The notes beneath the pieces were generated by a model, which saw only the letters and a program-made list of their open reading frames with translations, was not told where the DNA came from and did no database searches. From contig NZ_NRIR01000008.1 in assembly GCF_002282855.1 (NCBI RefSeq), forward strand, positions 62,001-126,000: a stretch of DNA of 64,000 nt, written 5' to 3'. Origin of the DNA: Paraferrimonas sedimenticola (lineage in GTDB: Bacteria > Pseudomonadota > Gammaproteobacteria > Enterobacterales > Shewanellaceae). Made by a program: the position numbers and the translations under genes. Positions 1 to 8,225 of the stretch are shown piece by piece. Position 1 is the stretch's first letter. Each line of letters starts with the position of its first letter.

Positions 1-852
1 GTCATCAGCGACTTGCGCACGCGCTCCGCCTTTGCGGGGCAACTCGGCATGCTGAGACAACTTGGTTTGTTGCGATTGTTGTGAGGCTTGAGCGGGTGGC
101 TTCTGGTCCGAAGATTGGAAGCTGCTCGACGCCTTATAGAGATCGAGAGCGCCACTGACTTCGCTGGCGAGTTTGGAGTTCGCCGCCTTTTGCACGAATT
201 CCGGCTGCTGTGATAACCAGTTCCCAAAAGCGGGGTCGCTTTGGAATGTGGCTGCGTCCGGGTGACGTTGCAGTAAAGCTTGAACTTCCGACTGCTCGCG
301 CTGCGCTTGCTCCTGGGCAAGTCGCTGCTGCTCTATCGGGCTTAATCGTTCGTCTATGTACTGGGCAATTTCGGGAAAGTCCTCACGCAACTGAGCCGCC
401 AAGTCGCCTTGATCCGGGTCAGTGTTGTTAGGGTCATCCTCGGGTTTGCCTTCGCCAGAACCGGCGTTCGGCTGCTGTGCTTGCTGCAGTTGCTTTTCAA
501 GCTCGCTCACCTTGCGGGAGTAACCAGAAACGCGGCCTGCATTGGCCTGCACATCGTTGTGAAGCTGCTGGTTCTGTTGTGCCAAAGCGTTAAAGGCTTC
601 GCGTTGTGCGTCAGTCGCGCCAGCCCAAATGTCTTCCTCACCAGGAGGGTCGTTTGGGGTGTCGTCGTCCGATGCCTTTGGCTCGTCTTTATTGCCCGGC
701 TGATCCAACTCATTAACGTCATCCTCGGTACTGCTAGGGTCTTTCGAGCCTGCGTTTTCCTCGGTTAATTCGTTAAATGCGTTGATTGCATCCTCTTCCG
801 TTTCCACGGTCGGGGCTGCGCTTGATTGCTGTTGTGCTTGGTCTTTACTCAT
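1..852 (-). CDS. Scaffold-like phage protein, 3' end outside window (partial)
   Basis: An open frame of 284 codons begins with ATG at 852 and runs to the window edge without a stop. The product is very acidic and Gln/Glu-rich, with a disordered N-terminal ~80 residues (runs of D, E, N, P), then a predicted coiled coil (about residues 100-140) and a helical Q/E-rich region. It follows the portal gene in the same direction. Position and composition fit a capsid scaffolding protein, as in podovirus-type head modules; no motif proves this. The C-terminus is not visible. The frame is certain from its length; the function is inferred from context. Confidence 0.65.
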   Translation of the reverse strand, partial: MSKDQAQQQSSAAPTVETEEDAINAFNELTEENAGSKDPSSTEDDVNELDQPGNKDEPKASDDDTPNDPPGEEDIWAGATDAQREAFNALAQQNQQLHNDVQANAGRVSGYSRKVSELEKQLQQAQQPNAGSGEGKPEDDPNNTDPDQGDLAAQLREDFPEIAQYIDERLSPIEQQRLAQEQAQREQSEVQALLQRHPDAATFQSDPAFGNWLSQQPEFVQKAANSKLASEVSGALDLYKASSSFQSSDQKPPAQASQQSQQTKLSQHAELPRKGGARAQVADD

Positions 853-873
853 GGTGTGCCTCTTTGCAGTCCA

Positions 874-922
874 TAAAAAAACCCGCTCAACAGCGGGTAT
901 AAAAAAACCGCCAAAAGGCGGT
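874..922 (-). terminator. Two tandem rho-independent terminators between portal module and scaffold-like gene
   Basis: Reading the minus strand, the first hairpin (907-922, stem ACCGCC/GGCGGT, 4-nt loop) is followed by a T7 run (901-907). The second (881-898, stem ACCCGCT/AGCGGGT) is followed by another T7 run (874-880). Both sit just upstream of the scaffold-like gene, inside what should be one late operon. They would therefore attenuate expression of the downstream head genes unless antitermination acts. Confidence 0.8.
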
Positions 923-939
923 CGGTATTTGAGGGGCGA

Positions 940-1119
940 TTAGTCGTCTGCCAGTTCAGGCGTGCTCGGGTAATCGTCCAGAATGTGTTTAATCTGCGCT
1001 ATCTGTCCGCGGATCTCGGCGGCGTCGATGGGGTCGCGCATTTCGGCTAAGTCTTCTAGCAACTCCTGACGCTCTCGCTCAAGGCGCTTAGCGACTTTGC
1101 TCCAAGTGAGAAGGCTCAT
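940..1119 (-). CDS. Small phage protein of 59 aa between portal and scaffold genes
   Basis: ATG at 1119, TAA at 940. The product is charged and helical, beginning MSLLTWSKVAKRLERERQ, with a probable single coiled coil. It starts 4 nt after the portal stop, so it is translated as part of the head operon. No family is recognised. It may be a small head-accessory protein; this is based on location only. Confidence 0.55.
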   Translation of the reverse strand: MSLLTWSKVAKRLERERQELLEDLAEMRDPIDAAEIRGQIAQIKHILDDYPSTPELADD

Positions 1120-1122
1120 GAC

Positions 1123-3339
1123 TTACTCCAAGCCGTAGTTAGCGGTTTGACCGGCATTTTGCTTAATGCGTACTTCGGCCATGAATTTATCCCACTCCAA
1201 CTGATTGCGAGTTCGGATCTTCTCAAGCTCAGTGAGTAGCTTCTCGGTATTGATTTGCTTCGCCTGGGCCAGCTTCATCACTTCGATGCGCTCGGCAGAC
1301 TCGTTAGCTTGCATGCTAGCGGCAATCTCTTGCTGTTTGGTTTGCGCAGAGAGGTGCAATTCAGACATATCCATTTGATGCTTCTGTTGCGCTAACTCCT
1401 TCTCAAACGCCATCTTCGCTTGTTGACCTTGCTGGCGCATCTGCTCAACCACAATCGCCGGGTCGCTCGGTTGGCCAGCGCTCTCTTCCTGTTGCTTGTG
1501 ATAAGCCTTGAGCTCGTCTTCGGTAGGAATAATCGACTTCGGCAACTGCTGAGTCTTCGCCCATTCGCGTAGGATCTCAGTAGCTTTTAGCGCCAGCACT
1601 GGCCTAAAGACTTCGCTATTGCCAGCGGTGTTAATGAAATTGGTCATCGCTTGCGCCACTTGCTCTTTAATCAGTAAAGCGCTGGTGCCGCGTGCTTGGA
1701 TCTGGAAATCGCCTTTAATTTCGTTATCGTCGCTGTGTTCCATGTTGAAGTGGTAGAAGTCGCTGATTAGCGGCGTGGTGATATGATCATCCCAATACTT
1801 CACCTGTTCACGGCGAACGGTATTAGCGGCGTTCATTAGCATGCTCATGCCGCCCAAGGTTTGACTGGCCGGGCCTTGCTCGCCTTGTTGCAGCATTGGC
1901 ACGCCAGAAACTTCGTCAAACAGCACGCGAGCGACTTGGTAAACGCTGGATAGGTCAGCGATGTGGTTGTTGAACTCAAACGCGCTCATGGCTTGCTTAA
2001 TGTCCTGAACGTTGCCGTTGAGCTCCCACAGTTTCTTGGGTCGCAACTTCCAGTCTTCGCCCGAACGCGGCTTCACGCGGTCCTTACGAATACCCAATTG
2101 CGGACCGGAGGTAATGGCACCGTTATCCACCATCATGCGCCAGAAGGCGTTGATAATGCTTTGCTCGTCGCGTACTGAACGCGGGATACCATAACCAAAA
2201 ATACACGCATCATCCGGCTCCCAGCAAAACACGCGATAAGGCATCGCTTGGCTGTATTCCATCAGCGAGAGTTTGGCGCCTAGAACAATGCCACCGCAGT
2301 AGAACACCACGGCATCAATCTCGTCCTGGTAATCCTCATGCTCTTCGTCCATCGGCTCAATCACTTCGAGCTCTTCAAGCACTTCGCGAGCAATCGGACC
2401 GTGATACTCCCACGTTTCAAAGCGGGTATCGTTTAAGGTGTCACTCAAACCGGCTAAGGTGCGAATGTCATCCATGTAGGTGGAGCGATGCTGTGTTTGC
2501 TGCGCTGTCATGGCCAGCAGCTTCTTTACGCGGTCCCGATCAAAGCCTCGACGGCGCGGTAAGTTGCGGACTTGCTTGCGCGAAAGAAAACGGCGCTCGA
2601 ATACGAACTCAGCTTCTTCAATCGTGCTGGCAGACATATCCGGAAAGAAATCCCAAGGGCGTACCACTTCGCAGCCCGGAACAAAGCTGTGCTTGAGCAC
2701 TTGCTGAAAACCTTCAGGCGTATTGAGGTAAACCTTGTCAGTCTTGCCCAGTACCACCGGACCTTTAACCACACCACTACCAACCACACAGGCATCATGA
2801 ATGATGCGGCGTGATTTGGCGTTGTAGCGAGTTTCGACCAACTGGTCATCAATCTTTTGTCGCATCTTGTCGCACGCTTCATCGACCATAGCCTGCTTGC
2901 GCTTGGCGACTTGTGAGCGGGAAACGATATTGCCTTGCTGGTCTTTAAACTGAAAATCGCCTTCACGGAACGGGGTTTCTTCGTCTTCCACCATTGCCGC
3001 TAAATCAGGATCGGGCGTAGGGTCGATGCCCCAGTTCTTATCGTCATTGGGAAACAGCAAATCAATCAATTGCGCCTTACCGGCGTTGGTCTTGGCTTTA
3101 GTGAGCTTGATGAATGCCTGGCAACCGTCGTTCTCTTTGATGGCTTTCAGCGTTTCGGGATCGTAAATGCCGTTGTAGTTGCGCAAGTCTTCTACCATGC
3201 GCATTTCCACAAGGTTGCGGTCTGTCATGGTGTCAGAAAGTTTTAGCTCCAAGTCCATCGCAAGCGCATCGACCTTAGATTTCGGGTCGTACTCATGTTC
3301 GTAATTCTTACGATAAGTGTTCTTCGGGCTGTCACTCAT
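1123..3339 (-). CDS. Phage portal protein (podovirus-type, 738 aa)
   Basis: Large protein directly downstream of the terminase large subunit, the usual portal position. It forms the dodecameric ring at the capsid vertex through which DNA is packaged. The length (738 aa) and the long Gln-rich helical C-terminus (about residues 620-720, rich in QQ, EQ and KQ) resemble the P22/podovirus class of large portals with a barrel, rather than the ~500-aa siphovirus portals. The N-terminus has a helical region followed by an acidic segment. The start is 4 nt after the TerL stop. The call rests on size, composition and gene order. Confidence 0.8.
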   Translation of the reverse strand: MSDSPKNTYRKNYEHEYDPKSKVDALAMDLELKLSDTMTDRNLVEMRMVEDLRNYNGIYDPETLKAIKENDGCQAFIKLTKAKTNAGKAQLIDLLFPNDDKNWGIDPTPDPDLAAMVEDEETPFREGDFQFKDQQGNIVSRSQVAKRKQAMVDEACDKMRQKIDDQLVETRYNAKSRRIIHDACVVGSGVVKGPVVLGKTDKVYLNTPEGFQQVLKHSFVPGCEVVRPWDFFPDMSASTIEEAEFVFERRFLSRKQVRNLPRRRGFDRDRVKKLLAMTAQQTQHRSTYMDDIRTLAGLSDTLNDTRFETWEYHGPIAREVLEELEVIEPMDEEHEDYQDEIDAVVFYCGGIVLGAKLSLMEYSQAMPYRVFCWEPDDACIFGYGIPRSVRDEQSIINAFWRMMVDNGAITSGPQLGIRKDRVKPRSGEDWKLRPKKLWELNGNVQDIKQAMSAFEFNNHIADLSSVYQVARVLFDEVSGVPMLQQGEQGPASQTLGGMSMLMNAANTVRREQVKYWDDHITTPLISDFYHFNMEHSDDNEIKGDFQIQARGTSALLIKEQVAQAMTNFINTAGNSEVFRPVLALKATEILREWAKTQQLPKSIIPTEDELKAYHKQQEESAGQPSDPAIVVEQMRQQGQQAKMAFEKELAQQKHQMDMSELHLSAQTKQQEIAASMQANESAERIEVMKLAQAKQINTEKLLTELEKIRTRNQLEWDKFMAEVRIKQNAGQTANYGLE

Positions 3340-3343
3340 GGGG

Positions 3344-4843
3344 TTAATATCCTGCTAGTGAGTCGGCGGTTTGGGTCGGTGGCTGTCCACCGTAAAACTC
3401 GTCGGTCGCCGCGTAGTTCACTTCGCCCTGAGCCCCTTGGCACAGGTACTGAAGCGCATCATGCGGGTGAGAAAACTTGTTCTTGTCGGCAATGCTGGTG
3501 TAGCGAGCATCACCGGCTACTTGAATGCGTCGCAGCTGATAGCCACCGTTGAAGCCTTTGCGCAATACGGAGCATTGTGGCGAGAGCACAAAGTTCGCAT
3601 CATCGCGTTCGGCATTGTTCAAGAAGTAGCGCACTGACTCCCAGCGATTCTCGGGTTTGTTCGAGGTGGTGCCATACGCCAAAATGCCGTATTCGGTGTT
3701 TAAGATCTCAATCGGGCTATTCTCGTCGGTGTCCGACTTACCGAGCCCTGACGGATCGCAATACGCTTCCCAGCACGCCTTGGGCATGTTGGGGTAATCT
3801 TTTTTGAGGATTGGGATCAACTCGTCCAAGAAGGTCCGAATCCCCATGTTTTCGGAAATGAACTCACGAATGACGCGCAACTGACCGTTCGGGGTCAATT
3901 GGCCCAGGATACAAGCCGGGGTGCGTCCGAAGTCAAAACCCATCAGCAACTTGCCGTGCTTGGGTAGCGGCAGCTGATTGAATTTCGATACGTGCAGCAC
4001 ATCGTTCCACTGACCGCGATAAATCGGTAGACCGTCCGCCACGGTGCCATATTGATTGGCGAGGTTAACGCGAATCCAGTCATCGGCTTTCGATTCGACT
4101 TGGCGAATGTAATAGCCATCAGGCAAGTTATTCAGGTTCTCAGCGTCAGGGTTTGGTACCCATTCGCTATAGCGGTTCTTGCCTTCACCGCGAACGTGCT
4201 CAATCACACCGCCGGGCTGTCGTAAGAAGTGCCAACCTTCAGGCTTAATCTTCTCGGCTAACTCATAAAGCCAGTGATCATCATCCGGCGCGTTGTAATC
4301 GCCAATCATGCCGTGCCAGCTTGGACCGCCATCCATTGCACTCGGGTATCGACCGTGGCGACCGTCGCACATATCGACAATTGGCTTTGCCAGCTCCTTG
4401 ACTTCGTTAAGCCAAAAGCCGGTGGTTTGTATCCCGCGCAGCTTCTTCACGCTGTCGGGTCTGTCGAGCGCCATAAACACCAGTTCCGATTGAACGGTGG
4501 TACCATCCGGCAAATCAAAGTTCAGGCTGTGCGTCGGTGGAAAGTCCATGTTGAACTTGCCCAGTTGCACATCGGCGTTATGGTAGAGCTCCTGCCAGTC
4601 CTTGATGGTCGTGCCTTTCAAGTCCGGGTAGGTGTTACGAACCGCAATCCAGCGACTCTTGCGAATGCCGGTAGCGTTTGGCGCCTGTTCACACATTTGA
4701 TTGAACACGCGCATGCAGCTGCCGTAAGTCTTGCCTGAGCCAAGCGGACCCATCAGCATCGTGACTGGTTCGCGCCCAAGCATGTACTCTTCCAACACTT
4801 CGCCCTGGGCAATAATGTCGAAACGATATTTCTGTTGAGCCAT
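3344..4843 (-). CDS. terL: Phage terminase large subunit (prophage)
   Basis: Packaging motor ATPase/nuclease. A Walker A motif GPLGSGKT lies at residues 32-39. A FWLNEV segment near residue 165 fits the Walker B/catalytic Glu region. A LLMGFDFGRTP segment near residue 300 starts the RNase H-like nuclease domain with its first metal-binding Asp. The 499-aa length is normal for the family. It lies 3 nt downstream of the TerS gene and 4 nt upstream of the portal, a classic packaging operon. It is unrelated at sequence level to the second terminase in the island at 36 kb. Confidence 0.9.
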   Translation of the reverse strand: MAQQKYRFDIIAQGEVLEEYMLGREPVTMLMGPLGSGKTYGSCMRVFNQMCEQAPNATGIRKSRWIAVRNTYPDLKGTTIKDWQELYHNADVQLGKFNMDFPPTHSLNFDLPDGTTVQSELVFMALDRPDSVKKLRGIQTTGFWLNEVKELAKPIVDMCDGRHGRYPSAMDGGPSWHGMIGDYNAPDDDHWLYELAEKIKPEGWHFLRQPGGVIEHVRGEGKNRYSEWVPNPDAENLNNLPDGYYIRQVESKADDWIRVNLANQYGTVADGLPIYRGQWNDVLHVSKFNQLPLPKHGKLLMGFDFGRTPACILGQLTPNGQLRVIREFISENMGIRTFLDELIPILKKDYPNMPKACWEAYCDPSGLGKSDTDENSPIEILNTEYGILAYGTTSNKPENRWESVRYFLNNAERDDANFVLSPQCSVLRKGFNGGYQLRRIQVAGDARYTSIADKNKFSHPHDALQYLCQGAQGEVNYAATDEFYGGQPPTQTADSLAGY

Positions 4844-4846
4844 GCG

Positions 4847-5380
4847 CTAGCTCTTTGGTTTGTTGCCGCGCCCCATCAAGTTGATTTCCACCAACGGGCG
4901 CTTGATGTTCAGGTCGATCTTGTCGGTAAACATCTTGAGGTTCTTGCCCAGCAGCTCGAGCGCATGCAACTTAGAGCTGGTGCGATAATCGTGCTCGATA
5001 TACATGCCTTCTTCATCCACTCGGGTTTTAATTCCCGACAGTGCCGCAGCGACTTCAGCCGGTAATTCGTCCGGGCGCTTTAACAGTCCGTTGTCGTGGT
5101 AGAGCTCGCGCATATCAAAGAAGGCGATTTTGGCCAGCTCCTGAACCACGCGATCGGCAGTGACGGTGTACTTAGTACACAGCCGCTCCATGTGCCAAGC
5201 GATTGCCGCTTTGATTTTGTCGTTCTTAAGCAGCTGCGAGCCCTTCACTTTGGGATGCTTGTATTCCGCTTCTTCAGCCGCGTGGGTAGCGCAGTGTTTC
5301 TTGTCTGCGATGTAGGCAAGCACGAACTTGCGCTGTTGGCCGGTGTATCCCGACCAATCGAATTCATCAGCTTTGGCCAT
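4847..5380 (-). CDS. terS: Phage terminase small subunit (prophage)
   Basis: A 177-aa protein with an N-terminal terminase_2-type signature: YTGQQRKFVLAYIADKK, then an alanine-rich helix-turn-helix region around residues 30-60. TerS recognises the packaging site and loads DNA onto TerL. It is immediately upstream of terL and overlaps the holin stop codon by 14 nt. The C-terminal half (DKIDLNIKRPLVEINLMGR) is typical of small terminases. Confidence 0.85.
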   Translation of the reverse strand: MAKADEFDWSGYTGQQRKFVLAYIADKKHCATHAAEEAEYKHPKVKGSQLLKNDKIKAAIAWHMERLCTKYTVTADRVVQELAKIAFFDMRELYHDNGLLKRPDELPAEVAAALSGIKTRVDEEGMYIEHDYRTSSKLHALELLGKNLKMFTDKIDLNIKRPLVEINLMGRGNKPKS

Positions 5381-5621
5381 CGGATGCGGCTTGCTTCAAT
5401 TCGCGCTCTTTAATCTCCATCGTCAGTAAGTGTTCACGCTTATGGCGACGGTCTTTGAGCACTTGATAAATAAAGTTCACAACAAAGGTCAGTACCCCGA
5501 GCACTATCCCGCAGTAAACGGCAAAATCGTGAACGGAAAAAACGCCACCAGTAATGGTACCGGCGGACGCTGAATAGCTAAGGGCGGCTAGAGTTTTCGA
5601 GGTACTAAGATGCTCTGTCAT
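5367..5621 (-). CDS. Class II holin resembling the P21 pinholin family (84 aa)
   Basis: ATG at 5621 is chosen; the in-frame extension upstream lies inside the Rz1 gene. The protein has a weakly hydrophobic Gly/Ser/Ala-rich first segment (LSYSASAGTITGG) and a strongly hydrophobic second one (YCGIVLGVLTFVVNFIYQVL), then a basic tail (KDRRHKREH). That is the layout of P21-type holins. It sits with a SAR endolysin, the expected partner, because a pinholin only needs to depolarise the membrane to release and activate the endolysin. Confidence 0.75.
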   Translation of the reverse strand: MTEHLSTSKTLAALSYSASAGTITGGVFSVHDFAVYCGIVLGVLTFVVNFIYQVLKDRRHKREHLLTMEIKERELKQAASDGQS

Positions 5622-5893
5622 GGTTGGGTTACTCCGCTTCTCCAATCCCTGAGCTGTTGAATATCGCTCTGGCATTGCTTCAAGGTTTTAAGTAAGGCCA
5701 GTGTGTATTCGGTCAGCTCGGCATTGGTGTTGCCAGTAAAGCGGGGTATCGGGCAACTGGGTATGAGCGATTCGGGTGGTGGCTCTAGCTGCACTTTGGT
5801 CACTGTCACCGTTCGAGTGATCGGCTCCGTGCTGCAGCAGCCGCTTAATATCGTTAGGCACAGGACTATCAGCCCAGCGTTTAACTTGTTCAT
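5618..5893 (-). CDS. Rz1-like outer-membrane spanin lipoprotein
   Basis: A 91-aa lipoprotein with signal peptide and lipobox (LTILSGC, Cys at residue 19), followed by a Pro-containing stretch (LEPPPESLIPSCPIP) typical of Rz1. It begins inside the Rz frame in a different register and ends 70 nt past the Rz stop, so the two genes overlap. The o-spanin spans the periplasm with the i-spanin to fuse inner and outer membranes at lysis. Its stop overlaps the holin start (ATGA-type). Confidence 0.85.
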   Translation of the reverse strand: MNKLNAGLIVLCLTILSGCCSTEPITRTVTVTKVQLEPPPESLIPSCPIPRFTGNTNAELTEYTLALLKTLKQCQSDIQQLRDWRSGVTQP

Positions 5894-6224
5894 TCTCAGC
5901 CCTTAGCGCATCGAGCGCGGTCAGTTGCTGTTGATAGGCGGCACCAATCGCCGCTTTGGCTTGTTCGTTGCGTTGATTGAGCAGGACCAGGCGTTGATAT
6001 TCGGCCTTAAGGCGTTGCTTTTCGGCTTCCTGGTTGCGAACGGTTTGGGTGAGTGCATCGAGATCGCTTTGCAGGACTTGTTGCGCCAGTACCGCGTGAT
6101 CGCGCTCCGCCTTGTAGCGTTCGGCCTTGAGATAGAGTGAGCCCATGAACAAACCCATCACGACCGCCACGATAAGCACCGCGCCAATCAATAGCGTTTG
6201 GCCATTACCCAATAACCTAAGCAT
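5688..6224 (-). CDS. Rz-like inner-membrane spanin
   Basis: A 178-aa protein with one N-terminal transmembrane helix (about residues 10-32) and a long coiled coil (about residues 35-125), the i-spanin plan. The tail after ~135 is low complexity because it shares DNA with the Rz1 gene read in another frame. Its start overlaps the endolysin stop by 8 nt. It works with the overlapping Rz1-like lipoprotein in the last step of lysis. Confidence 0.85.
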   Translation of the reverse strand: MLRLLGNGQTLLIGAVLIVAVVMGLFMGSLYLKAERYKAERDHAVLAQQVLQSDLDALTQTVRNQEAEKQRLKAEYQRLVLLNQRNEQAKAAIGAAYQQQLTALDALRAENEQVKRWADSPVPNDIKRLLQHGADHSNGDSDQSAARATTRIAHTQLPDTPLYWQHQCRADRIHTGLT

Positions 6225-6702
6225 TGCTCAGTACCCCGCGCAGACAGTAGCGGCGTTCTTGTTCGCGCCGAGAGACTAGGCCCGGCAGCTTAACGCCGTT
6301 CGCCCAAACCCAGCGACGCAACTCATTGCAGGCTTTCAGTCGATGCCCTTGCATCAGATAAGCGCGAAGCGTGGAGCGCTCGAACGCGCCTGGGCCAACG
6401 TTGTAGATGAAACTCAAATAGGCGATGTGCTCGCCTCGGGTTAAATGCAGTGGCGCGGTGAGCTTAAGCAGTGCGTCGTTGTGGCGGCTTAAGTCTTTGG
6501 CCAGCTTCTCTAAGCATTCGGCTTCCGTGAATACCTGACCTTCTTTCAGTTTTGGGCTGGTGTGACCGTAACAAGCCGTCATGATCCCGGCAGGGTCAAC
6601 ATAAGTGGTGAGCATCACGCCTTCCTTTTCAGCGATGAACGCGCCAGCGAAGGCGACCGCAGCGGTGAACCCCAGCGCGGTAAGAGCTTTTGCTAATTTC
6701 AT
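6217..6702 (-). CDS. SAR endolysin, glycoside hydrolase family 24 lysozyme
   Basis: A muramidase that cleaves peptidoglycan. The catalytic triad of T4/P21 lysozymes is visible as E27-(8 aa)-D36-(5 aa)-T42. The N-terminus (about residues 5-24) is an Ala/Gly-rich, weakly hydrophobic segment with no cleavage site: a signal-arrest-release domain. The enzyme is therefore secreted tethered and inactive, and activated when the membrane is depolarised, matching the pinholin-like gene nearby. Cys44 and C-terminal cysteines may take part in disulfide switching. It is the first gene of the late operon after the terminator at 6712. Confidence 0.9.
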   Translation of the reverse strand: MKLAKALTALGFTAAVAFAGAFIAEKEGVMLTTYVDPAGIMTACYGHTSPKLKEGQVFTEAECLEKLAKDLSRHNDALLKLTAPLHLTRGEHIAYLSFIYNVGPGAFERSTLRAYLMQGHRLKACNELRRWVWANGVKLPGLVSRREQERRYCLRGVLSNA

Positions 6703-6711
6703 AAAGTCCCC

Positions 6712-6746
6712 AGAAAAAGAAAACCCGCAGCCAAATTGGTGCGGGT
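6712..6746 (-). terminator. Rho-independent terminator before the lysis/late genes
   Basis: Minus-strand hairpin with arms 6723-6729 and 6740-6746 (ACCCGCA/TGCGGGT, 10-nt loop) followed by a T-rich tract (6712-6722). It lies between the gap at 6.75-7.2 kb and the endolysin start. This is the lambda-like arrangement in which late expression needs an antiterminator. Confidence 0.75.
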
Positions 6747-7218
6747 ATCAAAGGGTGGTTGTGTACGGATTCACATCAGACGATGCTTCAACAGTGGGAA
6801 CGACCCACCATTAAGAAATTAATAAACTTATTTTTGTGATTTGTGAAGCGTTCGAGCCAAATCAAAAAAAATAGTTGAAGGGCCGGCGCTGAAAAATAAA
6901 TGAGCGAGAAGTTAATGAATTCTAACCTCTCGCTTTAACATTCCACTTTTGCGCATGCTTACTGCACCAAGGATTCGATTCCATTCCATCGCTTTTCTCG
7001 CTTCAGTTAACGCTCAACGAAGGTTAACCGCTGTTTCACTGATTGGTTTTGAGTATTCAGTGAGGGTTCAGTGAGGGCTCAGTGAATACTCATATCTCAA
7101 AGGCGAGTTGCGTGGATATGCGATCTCGCTCTTCATCGTAAAGTAAAGCGGAAGCTGAGTTAACAGACTCTATACGCTCTACGAGAATCTGAGTTCGGGT
7201 TTCTTTTGAGTGCGGCTG
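6747..7218 (-). promoter_or_regulatory. Non-coding gap, probable late promoter/antitermination region
   Basis: About 470 bp without a convincing gene, AT-rich between 6810 and 6900. It contains a repeat structure at 7050-7092: inverted arms TGAGTATTCA (7050-7059) and TGAATACTCA (7083-7092) enclosing an 11-bp direct repeat TTCAGTGAGGG (7056-7066 and 7067-7077, plus a partial third copy). By analogy with lambda it should hold the late promoter acting leftward through the terminator at 6712. I could not fix the -35/-10 boxes. Confidence 0.4.
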
Positions 7219-7836
7219 TTAGGTACCTTTCCAAGCTTTGTCGATCCCGATATTTCGAGCCACATTGGTACTGTCCGCGCTGGCAAGTGGTAGTTGAGAG
7301 AAAATTCGTCCGTTTAACATACGAAGTCCGTGAAGTTTGGCGATTGGATAGCCGTTCGCATCAACTACATGACGAATAACATCCTTAAGCCTAGCTACGC
7401 ATTTCTTCGGGTATTTAACGTCGTACTCTCCACAACTCCCGATAGCCACACGATCAAACTCTTCGCACAATCGAATAAATCGCTCGTCTGATTCATTCAT
7501 GTGCCAAACGGGAACGCCGCATGCTCCATGAGGCCACAAACTAATTAGTTCATCGTTCTCGACTTCGCCACCACCTATAACGTCAGGGATAATGGCAAAA
7601 TCAAAGCGTGGGTGATTCTTCCAATGTTCAACGAAATCATAATAACCAGTCCAATTGATTTCCCCGCCTTGTTTCCACTTAGTAAAGGCTCCATTATCGA
7701 ATGCAAAGCTCTGACAAATCTCACTAGCTAACCCTAATTGGTCTGGTCGCGCATAGCTGACAAACGCATGACGTCCATGCCATGCTTTGATTGCGCAAGT
7801 ATCAGGTGTTATAGGGCCGCCGTGATAATGGATCAT
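7219..7836 (-). CDS. DpdA/TGT-like predicted 7-deazaguanine transglycosylase (phage form)
   Basis: A 205-aa protein of a family common in phages. Its motifs (GGPITPDT, SFAFDNGAFTKW, FAIIPDVIGGG, VPVWHMNES, VAIGSCGEYD, KLHGLRML, ADSTNVARNIG) suggest a TIM barrel of the queuine tRNA-ribosyltransferase/DpdA type, with candidate catalytic Asp in FDNGAF and IPDV. DpdA exchanges guanine in DNA for a 7-deazaguanine, which in phages shields the genome from restriction. The gene overlaps the preceding one by ATGA, and a PP-loop nucleotide hydrolase lies two genes upstream. No QueC/D/E/F set is seen, so the base would have to come from the host. The family call is from remembered motifs, not a search. 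Confidence 0.55.
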   Translation of the reverse strand: MIHYHGGPITPDTCAIKAWHGRHAFVSYARPDQLGLASEICQSFAFDNGAFTKWKQGGEINWTGYYDFVEHWKNHPRFDFAIIPDVIGGGEVENDELISLWPHGACGVPVWHMNESDERFIRLCEEFDRVAIGSCGEYDVKYPKKCVARLKDVIRHVVDANGYPIAKLHGLRMLNGRIFSQLPLASADSTNVARNIGIDKAWKGT

Positions 7837-8213
7837 GGAGTCCTCTTGTACTGCTTGCGGGTGATTTCGTCCTCAATTTCCTCAAACTTAGTTTGCAGAA
7901 GAGATATGCACTCTCTGACTTTTAGTAATGCGTCCATATCGCTTTTAGCTTTCTTTTTAATATGCTCGACTAACCGTACCAATACCTTTGACTCACTTTT
8001 CATCGCCTCGTCTAGTTCACGCCTCAACCTTAAAATCAGCGCTTGCTCTGCCGTTTTTTCCTGAAGCTCGGCAATTTGTCGGCAAGCCTGCTTGATCACG
8101 CTATCTTCGGCTCTAAAAACCGATTGGCGTATACCGTCAGGATCTACCCAAGGCTTTAAGTCGATATGGAACTGATTGGGCAAGCCTGCTACTTTTGGTT
8201 TGTTTGAGTTCAT
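7833..8213 (-). CDS. Unknown phage protein with coiled coil (126 aa)
   Basis: Not recognised. The first 35 residues are Pro/Asp-containing; from ~38 to the end the protein is predicted almost wholly helical and highly charged (EKTAEQALILRLRRELDEA, FEEIEDEITRK), likely a coiled coil. It lies between the PP-loop gene and the DpdA-like gene and overlaps the latter by ATGA, so the three are probably translationally coupled. Confidence 0.6.
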   Translation of the reverse strand: MNSNKPKVAGLPNQFHIDLKPWVDPDGIRQSVFRAEDSVIKQACRQIAELQEKTAEQALILRLRRELDEAMKSESKVLVRLVEHIKKKAKSDMDALLKVRECISLLQTKFEEIEDEITRKQYKRTP

Positions 8214-8225
8214 CGCAGCCCCCTT

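Noticed and set aside
4274-4738. Plus-strand open frame of 154 codons opposite the terminase gene
   Set aside because: It lies fully inside terL, which has clear motifs on the other strand; the frame is an antisense shadow with no ribosome site or family features.
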